A stretch of DNA of 64,000 bases from Siphonodentalium dalli. Taxonomy: Eukaryota > Mollusca > Scaphopoda > Gadilida > Siphonodentaliidae. Shown here in pieces: positions 49,100 through 59,973 of the stretch (positions within the stretch are counted from its first letter, which is position 1; the number at the start of each line of letters is the position of its first letter). Below the pieces are notes generated by a model, which had not been told where the DNA came from, made no database searches, and saw only the letters and a program-made list of their open reading frames with translations. The stretch covers positions 201,060,244 to 201,124,243 of the forward strand of contig CP136061.1 in NCBI GenBank assembly GCA_032622095.1, in the 5' to 3' direction. A program made the position numbers and the translations under genes.

Positions 49100-50735
49100 G
49101 ACTGCTCAAGTCGCGTATTGTATAACAAGGCTCTCTCGAATACACTCTCAGTTAAACAAGGAACAAGGCAGGGGGCAGTGTGTTCCCCTTTCTTCTACTT
49201 AGTGTACATAAATGACCTGCTGAATCAATTGAATTCTTCGAACTGCGGTTTCTCAATTGGATCTGTACATTGTGTCGCACCGACAGCAGCAGACGACATT
49301 GCTCTGCTATCATTATCAAAATATGGAATGGACAGTCTTCTAGATATATGTTGCAGATACAGCCGACTATGGCGCTTTAATTTCTCAGAAACAAAAAGTG
49401 TGGTCGTCGTTTTTAATGAGACGAAGCGTCAAGACGAAAATCACGACAGGAAATGGTACTTGGGAGATCAAATAATATCAGAAACTTCCTCGTGTGTTCA
49501 TCTCGGAATTCCACACAACAAGTATCAAAATGACTCCAACCGAGCCAATGAGTTAACCACGAAACTGCGAAAAACTTACTTCGTCTTAGCTGGAAAGCAG
49601 CCCTTCAAATTGTGCTCTCCCCTGACGATGGGGTTTATGCTGAAGTATGTTGTCCTTCCTAGGGCGTTATATGGATGCGAGCTCACACAAGTCAGTACAC
49701 GTTCTATACACATCTCACTAGAACGAGCTTTCCGATGCTGTGTTAAACACATAGAAACTCTTCATGGACGCACATCAACAGACGTCGCTCTCAGCTTGTT
49801 GGGACTCCTGCCTCTTGAGTCCGAAATCCACATCAAAAAGTTGAACTTCCGCTGCCATCTGATTCACCTTCCTCAAGGACATCAGGTGCCGTTAAAGATA
49901 TTCCTCTTACGATTCTTTAAATTCACTCTGTTTAATAGACATACAACTGGATTTGTGTCAGACATTGTTCCTATTCTTCAGCAATATAAACTCTACGATT
50001 ACCTTGACATCTTCACACAAACCGGACATTTTCCGTCAGACTCTGCATGGAAAACAATTTACAAGAAAGCTGTTCGGGACCATTATTTCTCATTCTGGAC
50101 TTCATCCGTTGCCAACAACCCATCACTGACCACATTTCAACTAGTTCACACAGATCCTATGACTCCCTGGTCGATTTGGACACTTCTTAGACAGTACCCA
50201 AATTGCTCAGTTCAACTTCGGAATCTTGCTATTCTACTCAATAAGACGACGTATATTAACCATCTGACATGCCGTGCCTGTGATCAGCAGTACAACAACG
50301 AACTTCTCCACGCAATGAGGTATTGCTCTTCGGAAGTTATTCTTTCATTACGTAATAGCTACTGGGAGACTATTCTCAACCACTATGGAGTGTCTGTATT
50401 TATCTTCATGCACGATTCTTTGAGCGACGAAGAACTTTCAGCACTGATTCTTGGAGGGAACATTCCAGGACAACCACACCATCTAATCGAGAACAAGCAT
50501 ACAATAATTCTGTTCTCCGCTGCGTATCTTCTTGCCGTGTGCTCCCTGATTAGAGGATAACCTATGACCACCAGCCGTAGATGATTCCACACGCCGTCAT
50601 ATGTCAGACATCAACCGCAACTTACCCAACTGTTACATGCCCTGCCACTCATCTTATAGATTGTACATTGTTCACACTTGTTATGTACACAATTGTAAAT
50701 ACCTTGCTGTAAATATTCTTCTCCAGAAATGGAGG
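49100..50735 (+). pseudogene. LINE ORF2 (family A) RT C-terminal half, 5'-truncated and nested in LINE B
   Basis: One uninterrupted frame (in phase from about 49097 to the stop at 50560) begins in the RT palm (SSRVLYNKALSN..VKQGTRQGAVCSPFFYLVYINDL). It carries the catalytic block VAPTAADDIALLSLS (AADD at 49286-49297), the thumb, about 280 further residues, and a C-terminal C-x2-C-x9-H-x4-C cluster (CRACDQQYNNELLHAMRYC). Family identity with the minus-strand relic at 13.1-16.1 kb is clear over this whole length. The RT start and endonuclease are absent, so it is a 5'-truncated insertion. A 3' untranslated tail ends GGAGGTATTGAAAATAAA at about 50747. It has no frame breaks, so it is younger than its host. 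Confidence 0.85.
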
Positions 50736-51169
50736 TATTGAAAATAAATGAATACGGTTTTCGAAAATCGCATACAACAACTCAACCGATTCTACAATTA
50801 ATAAAACAAGTCACGGAACCAAATAACGCAAAAACAAGGGACTTTACATTATCAATATTTATTGTCTTATCTAAAGCGTTTGACACTATTTCTCATGATA
50901 CTCTGCTATCCAAAATGCAGTTTTACGGCATAAGGGGTATATCCCTGTCTTGGTTTAGAAGCTACCTCACAAATAGACGTCAATTTGTAGATTTTAATGA
51001 CCAATAATTATTATTTATCTGCACATGGAGGTGACGGGAAGACGGTCATCGAGACTACGTCATCTCCATGCAATATATAGTTATAAACATTGTATTGTAT
51101 TTTGTATTTATATCGATTATATTGCAGAATAAAATCATACCATCATACCGTAATCATACAGACTGTCGA

Positions 51170-52540
51170 GTAACTTCCAGGTACCCATAAATTGACATTG
51201 AAACAAGTTTTATCCTGATGGTGGCTTTGTTTGGTGAATTGCGGTTACATTAATTTTATATGGCAAAAGTTTAAGGTGAAAGTCGAAATTTCAGAAGGCA
51301 ATAACCAATACAGGCATTTGAGGGGTTAAATAACGTCCGTAGACAAGCGAGCGAGTCAACTTTTCTGTGAAGGCGTCATATAGTATTCCGCTACCACATA
51401 ACGTTAATATATCGTGTCCACGGCCGTGGCATACCCGAACTCTCCCTGGAGAACCCGGCACTAATTTGTTATCACGGCCAATACGGTATTATACAGGTTT
51501 TGATGGGTTAATAACACCGGCCGTGGACGTGCCAGCGAGTCAACATTCAAAAGTAACAATTATGTTTTATTTTGATATCTGAGGAAAATATGCATCTCAT
51601 AATATATTTTATACAACATTTTAGCATTTCAGACCTTTTTCAAGCCATAGATGATGGTTGAATATATCCATTTTGTCACTACGTCAAGCATAACGTCATT
51701 GGGTTCTGAAAGACCAAAAAGGGGTGAAATCATGGGGGTGCATGTAAATCCCCATCCAATCTGGCTGCCTGTGATTGCAATAACGCATGGGGTGTAATAT
51801 ATCATTTTAAGCGGTATAATGCAGAGAATATGGAGGTGTGGTCCCTATTAAAGATTAATAAAATTGCATTTCCCTTAAGGTGACACTCCACAGTTTCGAA
51901 TGATCAGTAGGGGTAAATTTCTTAGAACAGAGTACCAGTGTTTTGTGTCACCATCGGTGTGGTATGTTTATTGAGTGAAGGTTAGTTATGAATTTGTGGA
52001 TTTTTAGAGGATGTCTTTGAGTTTTGAAAAATATTGTTTCAGGTGACCTTGACCCCACCAGTGTGAAGTAGTAGCGATTTCTGCGAAACAGTGGCTCCAG
52101 ACACCAGCGTGACTTTTTATTTTAGTACCTAAAATTTGTCATCTGCATGAAATATTTTTTTTTAAACTTACAGTGGTGAGAAGTTTGAAATTTTTTGATA
52201 TTATTGTGAGGAAACAGTGTTCTTCCAGACAACATAGGCGGCTATACCATAGATTTTCTGGTTTTTGTGTCCCACGGGCCTGAAAATCGCTTATTTTTGC
52301 CATTTTTGCATCAAAATTTCATTTATCAGGCACACAATCAAGGGACATAACTATTGCTACCCCCATTAAAATGACAATTATGTACCAAAATCTTTAAGTC
52401 TAGTATGTGCTCAACCCAGGTATATATACATTGTATATGTGTTGTGGGATAACATTTCAGTTATTTTTCATTGAATTGATGCCCCCCTTATTTTGCACCA
52501 ATCCCTGCAGAAACTGTGGAGTGTCACCTCAACTAGCATA
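51170..52540. other. Non-coding, nothing recognised
   Basis: Moderately AT-rich. Two similar words (CGTGGACGTGCCAGCGAGTCAAC near 51522 and CGTAGACAAGCGAGCGAGTCAAC near 51338) suggest an old short repeat. No supported gene. Confidence 0.45.
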
Positions 52541-52544
52541 TGAG

Positions 52545-53151
52545 AACCTGTGCACCTGCGATTATGACGTCTGTTGGACTTTATTTTTGTAGAGTTGTCC
52601 CCCTTTTTCGACTAAGAACATTTTAGCAACATGTATAATTTTGTCAGAGCATTTTTCGGTCAATTTGTTTTAAACTTGCCAAATATATTTAGTACCATGG
52701 GACATGTACACCTGCGATTATGACGTATGTCCGACTTTTTTATGTGGAGTTATAACCCTTTTTCGACTAATATCATTTTCGCAACATGTATAATTTTGTC
52801 AGAGCTTTTATTCCTACATTTTTCGGTCAATTGTTTTTAAACTTGGCACATATATTTAGTACCATGGGGACATGTACACCTGCGATTATGACGTCTGTCC
52901 GACTTTTTTTGTGTGGAGTTATTTCCCTTTTCCGACTTAGAAATTTTTCTCAACATGAATAATTTTGTCTGAGCTGTTATGCCTACATTTTTGGTCAATA
53001 GGTTTAGAATTAGGGTTAGGGTTGTGCACCTGCAATGGGGATCTGTTATATTATTATTTTTTACTAAATGTTTACTGACATGTGAAACATCTTAGCGTTT
53101 TAAAAAAACACGGGGGGATCCTTAGTCCCATTGGGACAGTCACACCTCTAG
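52545..53151 (+). repeat. Three ~160-bp tandem units with Helitron-like 3' hairpin and CTAG end
   Basis: CACCTGCGATTATGACGT recurs near 52553, 52710 and 52876. Each is followed by GGAGTT..CCCTTTTTCGACT, CAACATGTATAATTTTGTCAGAGC and TTTTCGGTCAA. The 3' end has the palindrome GTCCCATTGGGAC (53125-53137) and then AGTCACACCTCTAG (to 53151) followed by T. A 3' hairpin about ten bases before a CTRR terminus resembles Helitron ends. The block at 2541-3151 shares this layout. Confidence 0.5.
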
Positions 53152-53384
53152 TTTTTCTTTGGCAAACATATTGGCAAACGTAAAATTCGGGCCATCACGG
53201 AACCTTCATGCTCATGCAATTGTAAAACCATGCATATAGAGGCCAAATGTGATCGTCGATAACGTGTGAACCCCACTTCCGATTTCAACGCGTGGCGCTT
53301 CCAATTATTAATGTGTATCATTACATCACTCGACGTATCATATTAAACGTAGCAGGCCTGCAGTCATTTCGTGTACTATATGCA

Positions 53385-54477
53385 GGGCGTTTCGGCACCT
53401 GGACGTTTCGCCACCCGGGTTTGTGGTTCGGCACCTGGACGTTTCGGCATTTCGGACGTTTCGGCAGCTGATAATTTTCGGACTTCTGTTCGAACTGTTG
53501 AAATTACTGATAACGTATTATTTATCTAAGCTTCCTCGTGGTATAGACGTTTCGCGTATTAGTTTAACAAGTTATAAGTATTATATGAATGTATCTACGT
53601 TTTTTTAAATTACAAGATTTATATGTATATTCTTCAAGACATGCGCCTATTGATCGAATTTGAAAACGTATACCAATTTTAGTAAAACACAGAGACGGCG
53701 GCTTAATGCCAGGGAGGCTTTCTTCATTATATTATTAGTAAAGCTAACACTACCTGATTACAAAACAAATTCGATAGTGACTGCTGGCATAACAAATTAG
53801 CATGTAGTCGGATTATATTCTCATAAATCATTATTTGAATAACAAATGTATCAACTTATATGGATCTAATAACAGTCGATCTCAATATATCGTCACCGAT
53901 TAAAATGTTAGCCATTTAATGTGTGCGGTCTCATATTACAAAGCTTATCACAAAGACCACAATTTGTTTATTATACAGCATCGACATTGCGAATTTTCAT
54001 ATTTTCGGTGTCAAAAATCAGAGAACGGAGATCAGAGTATCTTGGGTCATATTTATATGATGTCAAATTAGTCTCACTTGTCATAATCCGCAACGAGAAA
54101 ACATTCAGACAACAATTATTATTCATAAAATATGCACTACAAATACTACCATCTGAGTCCTCTTGATGCGTAAGTAACATCCAACGACCATGCTAATTCC
54201 GGACCTATTTGGAACTACAATGTATGTGAGGAATAATATTTTCTTAGCATGTAGCCGGACCATCTGTCAGTTTAGGTAGGGTACAATTTAATAACATAAG
54301 ACACGACAGCATCTAAAAACTGTTCGACTTCATACAAGTGGTGTGCAAATAATAAATAAACCATGTGCTGAAACGTCTTCGATGAAGTGCCGAGACGTCC
54401 AAGTTCTTGGGCCGAAACAACCAAGTGCCGAAAACACAGGTGCCGAAACGTCCCGAAAACCAGGTGCCGAAACGTCC
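53385..54477. mobile_element. 1.09-kb TIR element with TGCA TSD and subterminal GTTTCGGCACC arrays
   Basis: Starts GGGCGTTTCGGCACCTGG and ends CCAGGTGCCGAAACGTCC. TGCA flanks both sides (53381-53384 and 54478-54481). The unit GACGTTTCGGCACCTGG is repeated three to four times at the left end, and its reverse complement at the right end in about five variants. The AT-rich interior (about 53480-54360) encodes no recognisable transposase; a frame at 53921-54166 is unconvincing. It lies 71 bp upstream of the TMEM45-like start codon. The superfamily is uncertain. Confidence 0.8.
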
Positions 54478-54548
54478 TGCACCCGTATGTATGTACTTCT
54501 CAGTCGCTATTATATGCATTTTCCTTCCAGATTTACATCGAGACAATT

Positions 54549-55424
54549 ATGGGGAATTTCGGTGGTCACGCCCTTCCAGGATCATTCTTCCTGCTGTTTG
54601 GATTGTGGTACCAAGTACATATATGGTATCGTTACTGGACGAGTAGCAGACAGCGAATAAAGTTCATACCAACAGTGGCGTTCCCATGTCCATGTTTGTG
54701 TGACAAACTAAGTAAATTTCCCGTCGATGCTCTTATCAAAATAATCTTAACAACGATAGGAGCAGCTATCGAAATTTACACAGGGTCTTATAATGGCGTG
54801 TTTGTAAATTTCTCGAACGCACAACACGTCACCATGTTTATGGCATTCGCACTGACGGGAGTGATTGACATACTGTATTATTTTAACGTTCCACTACCAC
54901 CCGACATGGACTATATATCTAATGCACTAGCTTTCATTGTTGAGGGAATCCTGTTCCATTTCCACACACACGGACGAGAAGCCGTTGAGCTTGTGATTCA
55001 CCAACTTCTAGTGTATGTTGTGGTCGCGAGTCTGGTTGTCACCATCGCTGAAATGAAATACAGAAATCTGATGACAGCGTTGCTTCGGACCTACTTCGTT
55101 ATGCTGCAAGGAACCTGGTTCTGGCAGGCAGCATTCTTATTGTACGGTAACCACGGCTACCCGCTGCTTGACGTGTTCGACCACGTGTCCTCTTCCATAA
55201 CGACGATACTTTTTTGTTGGCACGCTGGTGTATTATTTGCTGTAACCATGTTAGTGGGTGTGATAACGAGTTGTTTCTTCAAAGGTTCCAAGAAATCCAA
55301 CGACGCTGTGTCTTTGCGACGACTCCTGGATAACATTACTGACGATAACTCTGCTGCTGTTTGCAGTATTTTTGACGATGATAGCGACATCGAATACAGC
55401 AAGCCGGCGCTATTGAGCACATGA
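54549..55424 (+). CDS. TMEM45-family multi-pass membrane protein
   Basis: The 291-residue protein is uninterrupted and matches the TMEM45A/B (DUF716) family in length and layout. It has the N-terminal signature MGNFGGHALPGSFFLLFGLW, EGILFHFHTHGR at about residues 132-143, and LQGTWFWQ at 186-193. Seven hydrophobic segments are visible at about 10-28, 61-79, 92-112, 123-138, 147-168, 182-199 and 217-243. A hydrophilic, acidic C-terminal tail follows (DDDSD near 277). The family is membrane-bound; vertebrate members have been linked to the secretory pathway, but the biochemical role is poorly known. I chose the ATG at 54549 because homology starts there. The open frame extends upstream but only through repeat-derived sequence. 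A TTTTCCTTCCAG acceptor ends at 54530, so a spliced 5' untranslated exon is likely. The coding part has no intron. Confidence 0.93.
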   Translation: MGNFGGHALPGSFFLLFGLWYQVHIWYRYWTSSRQRIKFIPTVAFPCPCLCDKLSKFPVDALIKIILTTIGAAIEIYTGSYNGVFVNFSNAQHVTMFMAFALTGVIDILYYFNVPLPPDMDYISNALAFIVEGILFHFHTHGREAVELVIHQLLVYVVVASLVVTIAEMKYRNLMTALLRTYFVMLQGTWFWQAAFLLYGNHGYPLLDVFDHVSSSITTILFCWHAGVLFAVTMLVGVITSCFFKGSKKSNDAVSLRRLLDNITDDNSAAVCSIFDDDSDIEYSKPALLST

Positions 55425-57240
55425 TATAAATTATATATAGCTAGGCTTAAATTTCGGCAAGCAGAATTTGGATTCTTCCATTAATGATTATTGTCAATGA
55501 TCACCCGAACATTCCATTTTGAGAACATTAAATTTGCTGATTTTTTTTTTGAAAATTAAATATTCTGCAAAAAGGAGAAATATATTAAAAAGAAGCTTGC
55601 CCTTAATTAATTTCAAAGAAAATAGAAACCGAAATACTTCAGCCCAAAAAATACAAAAAAAGCATTGAGTACCCACAACTCTGATATTTGCCATCGGATT
55701 TTCAAAATAATCAGATTCGAAATAGAAGTAAAAGCACACGATTTGTCTGGTTTTAGTAGGTCTGAAAAATAGAAAAATAAGTATCTGTGTTAAATGTGAC
55801 ATTACTGATTTGAGGGTTTAATTATTTAAACAAAACTGCGAAAGTTCATTAAAAATTTGGATATGTGCATGTAACATGATTTTCGTATTCAGTGGAGGCA
55901 AACTCTGTGTTTAGTTATTTAAGAAATGACTCTTGTTTAGATTAAGGTTATGCATTTATAACCGAAAAGTTTGAAGATAAATTCTATAACGCGCGTAGGG
56001 AGGTTATAGAACATTTATCTTCAAACTTTACTTGTTATATTTAATTTCCGTGTTTCATTTCTTGTAATTGCAAATGTTCCATCTTTTTGATTTGTCTGGT
56101 TACTTGTGCGCTGAATATTAGCATATAGTACGGTTATTCTCAATACAGACATACATGAAGGCAGCACCGAAATTTCATGTTAAATGGTAGGAAGCATCGT
56201 GCAGTTTTCATGTACATTTTTTATGCACGGGGGGGGGGGGGTATAGGCTTGGTCACCCGGCGAAGTTGTCCTTTCTGTGGCGGGAAAGCAGTCAAGAAAT
56301 GTAGGTTATCGAGAAATAACCAAACTGGCAAAGTGTGTGGCAGCCAATTGTTTCACAGTATTCCGTGGATTGACAGCTTATGATTAAATTATAGGAAAAT
56401 ATCCCGATTTCTCTGCCCTGAATTCTGTCATCTGCGCTTGCAAGACATTTTTTTGAATTGCGAAGATAACATTTTTTATATATCAGATGTTTCTCAGCTT
56501 TAACATAGCTCTATCATATGGAAGAAGCTTATTTACTGATATTCACTATGTCGTGGTCTGTTTTTGTGTTGAAAATGGTCAACTTGAGTCTAAATGGGTC
56601 AAATTAAGCGTCTTGTGTGTTCAAATCAAGGGGCATAACTCTTGACAAATTGTACGAATAAGTTAAAGTACAGAGATTTGATTACACCTAACACTTCTGC
56701 CGAAAATAAAACATGCTTGATGGGACCTATGCCAATGATAATGGCTCAACATAGATTTGAAGTACAGTACCACCTCCCATGTTGGCTAAAAGTTGCTGCA
56801 AATTGTGTATTGCTACCTCAATACTTCCCACATGTCTTTTATTCTCAGTTGTTTGTGATATTTGGGGAAACATTTATGTTCTGTCAAATGACCACCCAGC
56901 CCATCTAATACTGGCACTGATGAATCTTCGCCGATTCGCGAAAGTTAGATATGATATTATGTCTTAAAGATGTCCGAGTACAATGTAGTATAGAATGCTG
57001 TGAAGTATCATGGCATATGGCCCTAAGGTCAAGAGTGATCATCAGGATATGCCTCCTCCTCCCTGTTGTCTGGTGGTGAAAACAATTGCATGTTGTATAT
57101 AAAAGTGCGGCTGCAGCTCCTGCATGTGGGGCAAGCCTTTGGAAATGTTTCAACCACTTTGATGTTTTACAATTTCTCAAAAGAGGCCATGCGATAGAGG
57201 CCCCGGGGCCTCGGCCTCTACTCACACAAACGCATGCTCT
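55425..57240. other. Downstream flank and intergenic DNA
   Basis: A 24-bp-arm hairpin lies at about 55966-56029 (AGTTTGAAGATAAA...TTTATCTTCAAACT). A run of 12 G lies near 56229-56240. A short frame at 56177-56383 with CPFCGGK and CRLSRNN words is unrecognised. A TATATAAAAG box lies at 57096-57105, about 370 bp upstream of the next ORF. No supported gene. Confidence 0.45.
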
Positions 57241-57465
57241 CCGTTAGGTGCGTTATAATTGTCGGATCCGCGTCACACTATTGGGGCATATTTAATACAG
57301 GTCGACGTCTAAAACAGCTCTGGCAGGAGAGTGGAGCGAAACGGTCGTGATTGCTTCGATCCTTATTAGTTCCTCTTCTGTCAGAGCGTTGAGCAGTTGT
57401 GGTCGCGCCTCCGGGTGCAGCTGCCCCCGTGCTTAACGCCAGTGAGACGGTTTTGGATTAGGCTT

Positions 57466-58305
57466 ATGGATTTAATCCCAGACGCCGTGTTGGCCGCAGT
57501 GCAAAGAAGTCGGGTATTGGACATTGCTAACTGGAGTCTCCAGTCTAGCAGGGGATACCTGACCCTTTGTCTGGAGTTCCGGACCGAAGATGCTGGCATC
57601 CAGAAATCACAGGCCCGGGACACCAACTCCAAGACTGCCTCCTGTCACCTGAGTGGGAAGAAGAAGGGGCCGCCCAAGAAAAAGACGCCTGCGAGGAAAA
57701 GAAGGGACGCCGCCAGACGAGCCAAATGGAAGAAGAGGGGGGCGACTGTTGATATGCCAGTCACCCCTCCCCTTGTGGTTCAGCCCACGTCCAATGTCAC
57801 AGCCGGCAGGTCGGAGTTGTCTGAGAGACGCCCAGACGACCCGACCTACATGGAGACAGGCGACATCGCACCAGCTAGCAGGGACTCCGTTGATATTCCG
57901 GATGTCCCTGCTGTCGTCGTCGAGGCAAGCGGAACAAGGGAGCAGGAAACCACCCCTGCTATTCCTGCCGCCTGCTTCGATGTGGAACTGGACAGCTTGC
58001 CACCACGGACACCGGATTACCAGCACATCCCGGTGTCCCCCAGCTCCACCACCAGCAACAACAACAGCACTCGGTCTGTTCAGTCTGTAGAAGAAACCAT
58101 CCGGCTTGCAGATAACGCCATCGCTAATGCTGATAGACACAGTAAAGAACAATCAGAAAACTTCCAACGCTACTTAAAAGAGCAAGAAGCGAAACAAGAA
58201 GCGGAACTACAGCGTATCATCCAACAGTACCAGCAGAGACATCCTTCACCTCAGTCATCAACCGAAAAACCAAATGCAAAGAAGAAAAGAAAAAAGAAAA
58301 AATAA
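57466..58305 (+). CDS. Orphan ORF, basic and coiled-coil, 279 residues
   Basis: An open frame of 279 codons runs from the ATG at 57466 (MDLIPDAVLAAVQRSRVLDI), with higher GC than its surroundings. Order: a short hydrophobic/aromatic N-terminal block (NWSLQSSRGYLTLCLEF at 22-38), then a strongly basic stretch at 65-91 (KKKGPPKKKTPARKRR...WKKR). A long P/S/T-rich acidic middle follows. A predicted helical Q/E/K-rich region lies at about 200-255 (FQRYLKEQEAKQEAELQ), and a terminal lysine run ends it. I do not recognise a named domain. The NWSLQ..G-aromatic plus basic RKRRD layout recalls retroelement-associated nucleic-acid-binding proteins of invertebrates, which would make it an ORF1-like product, but this is an impression. 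A T18 tract follows the stop by about 25 bp. No intron is visible. Confidence 0.5.
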   Translation: MDLIPDAVLAAVQRSRVLDIANWSLQSSRGYLTLCLEFRTEDAGIQKSQARDTNSKTASCHLSGKKKGPPKKKTPARKRRDAARRAKWKKRGATVDMPVTPPLVVQPTSNVTAGRSELSERRPDDPTYMETGDIAPASRDSVDIPDVPAVVVEASGTREQETTPAIPAACFDVELDSLPPRTPDYQHIPVSPSSTTSNNNSTRSVQSVEETIRLADNAIANADRHSKEQSENFQRYLKEQEAKQEAELQRIIQQYQQRHPSPQSSTEKPNAKKKRKKKK

Positions 58306-58984
58306 TCACCATCACAAAATGCTTACCATTTTTTTTTTTTTTTTTTTGAGATCACCAATAAAGGCAACAACATGAGGGATTAAGGGGATGACCATTCGGT
58401 CCTTCCGACAATCCCGGGCTAGCCCCCCGAACCATTCATTCTCTCTCTCTTTAAACAGCGAGGTGGTTAATTTGGTAGGGATTCGGTTCACATTTACTCT
58501 CGCCCTTCCGACGAGGAAATAGAACGTTTCGACTTGTTTTTGCTGAAACCTGGGACAATGTTCTGCCAGGTTCACTTCACTGCATGTGCTACTACTGTAA
58601 ATATGTGATTTGTTCCGGTGTACTCTTTTTCGGTACTCTCCTTTCTTTTTCGAACCACTTTATATCAGAATTTTCTAAATTCGTTGTTCGTATTATATGC
58701 TAACGCGTGAAATTTTGTTTTCCCCACCCTCTCCGTGATCACAAGTACCGTACCTACATCTATGCACCCACGAATGTGTTCTATACAAAGTATATATTGT
58801 TAAATGTATGTATATATAGATATTCCATGCCTCACACAACATCCATGTGTTGGACATTTTTACACCGTGCACACATATAGGTTAAAACATTTCTCAGTGT
58901 TTGATTTTTCAGCCAATAAATAGTGGGGAAATTGTTGTTTTTAGATCAAGCAAAGAATGGGTTTGCAAATGGATTTTCGCGAAT
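58306..58984. other. Non-coding downstream of the orphan ORF
   Basis: Poly-T at 58330-58347, then AGCCCCCCGAACC and CTCTCTCTCT. This could be the 3' untranslated part of the ORF's element. No other feature is supported. Confidence 0.4.
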
Positions 58985-59070
58985 ATTGGATTCAGTTCTG
59001 GTTCAAGGGGGTGCAATTTGAAATATAAATGTGGACACCCCGAAATGGGGATCCTGTAGCCACGTCCCTG
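58985..59070. mobile_element. hAT-like element end, fragment
   Basis: CAAGGGGGTGCAATTTGAAAT..GTGGACACCCC..GTAGCCACGTCCCTG resembles the right end of the element at 61834-63018 (GTGGACACCCCC...CTCTAGCCACATCCCTG). Only this terminal part is present. Confidence 0.5.
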
Positions 59071-59220
59071 TGTTGATTTGAACGCATTTGTACGACTACC
59101 TCCATGTGACCATGGCTTCGATACCAGTGACAATAGAACGGCCTAAATCGAATAGTTAGCTATTGTGGAGATAATAGCCATGTTCAGCCATTCGTACGTG
59201 CCTCTTGTAACGCGTGTTAA

Positions 59221-59683
59221 AGGCACGGGCGGCGTTCGTTGCAGAAATATTCATATTTGTTCAAATCGCCGCCAACAGAATGAATATTAAAAATATATAG
59301 TTTTGTTCATATGCCAAACATAATCAGCGCGTAAATAGTATATTGTCGTCAAGACGTACGATGGTGTACGTAAGCCTGCTCGTGTTACAGAAGTTTTGCT
59401 TCTGTTTACATAACACAGCTCAATTATATTGGTTAATCACACACAAATGATATAAAGGCTCTTTATTATTTCCATATCAGGAAAACAGTAACAAATATCG
59501 CTCTTTATGTTTACCATATCCGGCTCTAAACAAAAGCCAGGTTCTGTAACGATTTTTGCTTTTGTTTACATACCAAAATGAAAAACATTTGACAACAACA
59601 CTGTTTATGCCATATTACTGATTGGTATAAGAACAAAGTATGTCTATATTTTACTATTCTTTCTGTTTATGGCGGTTTTTGGT
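59221..59683. mobile_element. TTAA-type MITE fragment, inverted and diverged
   Basis: Starts after TTAA (59217-59220) with AGGCACGGGCGGCGTTCGTT and GAAATATTCATATTTGTTC, matching the right end of 28830-29323 in reverse orientation. TAAAGGCTCTTTATTATTTCC near 59454 and TTCTGTTTATGGCGGTTTTTG near 59663 also match. The other terminus is missing, and sequence passes directly into the transposase scrap. Confidence 0.6.
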
Positions 59684-59973
59684 ATTGCTATGGATCTGCA
59701 ATTGTCGGGAAGAGTCGTCTGGTTTAACAATCTTTCATATGTGGATTGTTTCTTGTCCGGAGTTGACCGTATATAAACGTCGATGAAAGCGTGGATGGAA
59801 TAGAGTTGTTGAAATGTCTTCGGGCATTTGTCGAATGTCCAATCGCAGAAGAACAGCTTTGCGTCGGATAAGTGCTGCAGATTCTCGTCGTTGCTGAAGA
59901 TGAGTATTTTGTCAGTCGTACTGTCGTCGACAAGCAGGAATACTTTGTTACGCCATATACATATGGTGTACAC
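59684..59973 (-). pseudogene. MULE transposase fragment
   Basis: The minus-strand frame reads ...ILIFSNDENLQHLSDAKLFFCDWTFDKCPKTFQQLYSIHAFID...PDKKQSTYERLL. The DENL..L, (D)W/GTF, P-x-F-x-QLY-x-IH and K-x-STYERL steps match the core of the MULE transposase domain, including the catalytic-region aspartate of the DGTF motif (here DWTF). Only about 90 residues survive. The VP-LVYALL part expected after FID is missing, and the C-terminal end runs into MITE sequence. It is a dead relic, but it shows that MULE-type transposases have existed in this genome. Confidence 0.7.

Larger units (their letters stand above)
46901..51007 (+). pseudogene. LINE ORF2 (family B), twice interrupted
   Basis: ATG at 46901 opens a frame (MSTTTDKITLDEIQELDKYD...) that is cut at 47071 and resumes at 47471. 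It leads into an APE-type endonuclease: MHLNIRRM, GISEIF, GRCGVGLYIHKN, IGCIYRRP. A frameshift near 48000 follows, then KPTRVADYTATLIDNI and LLTDISDHFAIF with the terminal SDH signature. The linker continues to about 49090 with frame breaks, and the RT begins GIFPTSMKTAKVIPIFKNGD / NNYRPI. There it is broken by the family-A fragment (49100-50735). It resumes as NEYGFRKSHTTTQ and motif A (LSKAFDTISHDTLL), ending at 51007 without the catalytic ADD. A short hairpin and an AATAAA-bearing tail follow to about 51165. Not functional. Confidence 0.85.

Noticed and set aside
56177-56383. Short frame with CPFCGGK and later cysteines, zinc-finger-like
   Set aside because: Too short, starts in a poly-G tract, and the cysteine spacing fits no finger I can name.
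57381-58152. Minus- and other-frame ORFs overlapping the orphan ORF
   Set aside because: They are shadows of the longer plus-strand frame, caused by its GC-rich codons.
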